Shown here in pieces: positions 5,128 to 5,877 of a stretch of DNA of 5,877 nucleotides (the stretch's first letter is position 1; every line of letters begins with the position of its first letter). Position numbers and translations under genes: made by a program. The stretch comes from Burkholderiales bacterium (GTDB lineage: Bacteria; Pseudomonadota; Gammaproteobacteria; Burkholderiales; Burkholderiaceae_D). Location: positions 1-5,877 of the forward strand of contig JAGWUK010000217.1 of the NCBI GenBank assembly GCA_028868455.1. Reading direction: 5' to 3'. Below the pieces are notes generated by a model. It saw only the letters and a list, made by a program, of their open reading frames with translations, searched no databases and was not told where the DNA came from.

Positions 5128-5876
5128 TACGCGTCAACGGTCGTCGATAAGTTTGGCCCCTGATAGCCAGCAAATGCGGCATAAGGTGACGCCAGCAAAG
5201 TTTGTGCGCGGATATCCATGTTCTTTTGATTCCAGACGGCGTTGTCGGCACACAGCTTTTCATAATTCGTCTGATAAGTTTGCGACTGCGCCCGCCACTC
5301 TGTCGACCCATATGCGGCAGTGGGAAGTGGCACAGACAATGGAGAATCTGGGCGTGGGTCGGGATTAAACACCAAATCTGAAGCCAATAAGTTCGGACCG
5401 CCACCAGGATTGGACTTTTCGACAAATGCGGACGGGTTAGACGGATCATAGACGCGATACGGTGGATGCGTCGTATTGATCGCCGCAATCGACGATGTCG
5501 CAGTAGAGGGCGCACTTGCTGGTGCCGGAGCAACGGTCTGGACATTTGCCGCGACGGCAGTTGGTGTGACAAGGCTGGCAACATCACTCACACTTTGCGC
5601 CTGATCAGACAAACTTTGAATTTGAGACTGAATTTTACTATCCAGACCAGACGTCAGTGCCGCGCTAAGACCATTGGCAGAAGTTGTACCTTGACTTTGC
5701 GCAACAACGCTTGCGGCATCCAATGCCGGTGGCGTCGCCATAGCAGACGCCGATTGCAACTCGGCTGCGAATTTCTGCGCATTGTTCTCTACTTTGGTCA
5801 CGGAAGTTTGTAAGCGTTTTTGCAGCCCCTGTACATCGCTGATCAGGCTTGCCAGTATGTTCATGCTACTCATCAT
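5115..5876 (-). CDS. Hypothetical Ala/Ser/Gln/Thr-rich protein, possibly 5' partial
   Basis: At least 253 residues; I do not recognise the family. Residues 6-42 look helical and possibly coiled-coil (SLISDVQGLQKRLQTSVTKV region). Residues about 43-137 are low complexity, rich in Ala, Ser, Thr, Gln and Val, with an AP-rich stretch (APAPASAP, 116-123). Residues 138-253 look more ordered and aromatic: PPYRVYDPSNPSAF (138-151), NPGGGPNLLASDLVF (156-170), then EWRAQSQTYQTNYEKL (193-208) and a tail ending in YHSA. There is one cysteine (209), no signal peptide and no membrane segment. A helical head, flexible linker and compact tail suggest a structural, secreted or surface-associated protein, but that is only inference. 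ATGs at 5876, 5873 and 5864 are all possible starts; only one base remains upstream, so the true start may lie outside and no ribosome site can be checked. Codon use looks less GC-biased than the neighbours. Confidence 0.7.
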   Translation of the reverse strand: MMSSMNILASLISDVQGLQKRLQTSVTKVENNAQKFAAELQSASAMATPPALDAASVVAQSQGTTSANGLSAALTSGLDSKIQSQIQSLSDQAQSVSDVASLVTPTAVAANVQTVAPAPASAPSTATSSIAAINTTHPPYRVYDPSNPSAFVEKSNPGGGPNLLASDLVFNPDPRPDSPLSVPLPTAAYGSTEWRAQSQTYQTNYEKLCADNAVWNQKNMDIRAQTLLASPYAAFAGYQGPNLSTTVDAYHSA

Positions 5877-5877
5877 T

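Overview
The window looks like chromosomal DNA of a betaproteobacterium, most likely Burkholderiales and perhaps Oxalobacteraceae (Herminiimonas, Janthinobacterium or a relative). The family guess is inference from an AceK typical of beta/gammaproteobacteria, a LiuR-type MerR regulator beside isovaleryl-CoA dehydrogenase, moderate GC and ordinary Shine-Dalgarno signals. I see no mobile element, rRNA, tRNA or CRISPR array. Almost every base is assigned to a gene or to a short intergenic region.

Layout. On the minus strand, reading from about 3900 down to 1, are: a LiuR-like MerR regulator (3492-3893); a PaaI/4HBT-type hotdog thioesterase (2921-3388); isovaleryl-CoA dehydrogenase (1686-2870); a serine/threonine dehydratase of the animal SDS type (683-1612); and the N-terminal 224 codons of isocitrate dehydrogenase kinase/phosphatase AceK (1-673, continuing past the left edge). 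Gaps are short: 103, 50, 73 and 9 bp. Divergent from the regulator, on the plus strand, is a 366-residue metallo-beta-lactamase-fold hydrolase (4027-5127). Its 3' end overlaps by 13 bp, tail to tail, an unrecognised Ala/Ser/Gln/Thr-rich protein on the minus strand (5115-5876) that reaches the right edge.

Regulation. Two dyad elements share one core. A perfect 28-bp palindrome (3439-3466) sits in the regulator-thioesterase gap and overlaps a recognisable sigma70-like promoter. Its inner 12 bp, GTTTACGTAAAC, recur as GTTAACGTTAAC (3943-3954) between the regulator and the divergent hydrolase, with symmetric compensating changes and a shared CGTCA flank. A second 12-bp palindrome (3962-3973) lies 19 bp away centre to centre. 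These are good candidates for the operators of the encoded MerR regulator.

How it fits together (inference). The regulator would control its own gene, the thioesterase-ivd-dehydratase-aceK operon and possibly the divergent hydrolase. Leucine breakdown through isovaleryl-CoA gives acetyl-CoA and acetoacetate. Growth on such C2-yielding substrates needs the glyoxylate bypass, whose flux AceK sets by phosphorylating isocitrate dehydrogenase. The dehydratase would add pyruvate or 2-oxobutyrate from serine or threonine. Putting aceK in a branched-chain amino acid operon would tie that switch to amino-acid catabolism. This is the most interesting reading of the window, but the enzyme families themselves are well known; the only gene I cannot assign is the one at the right edge.
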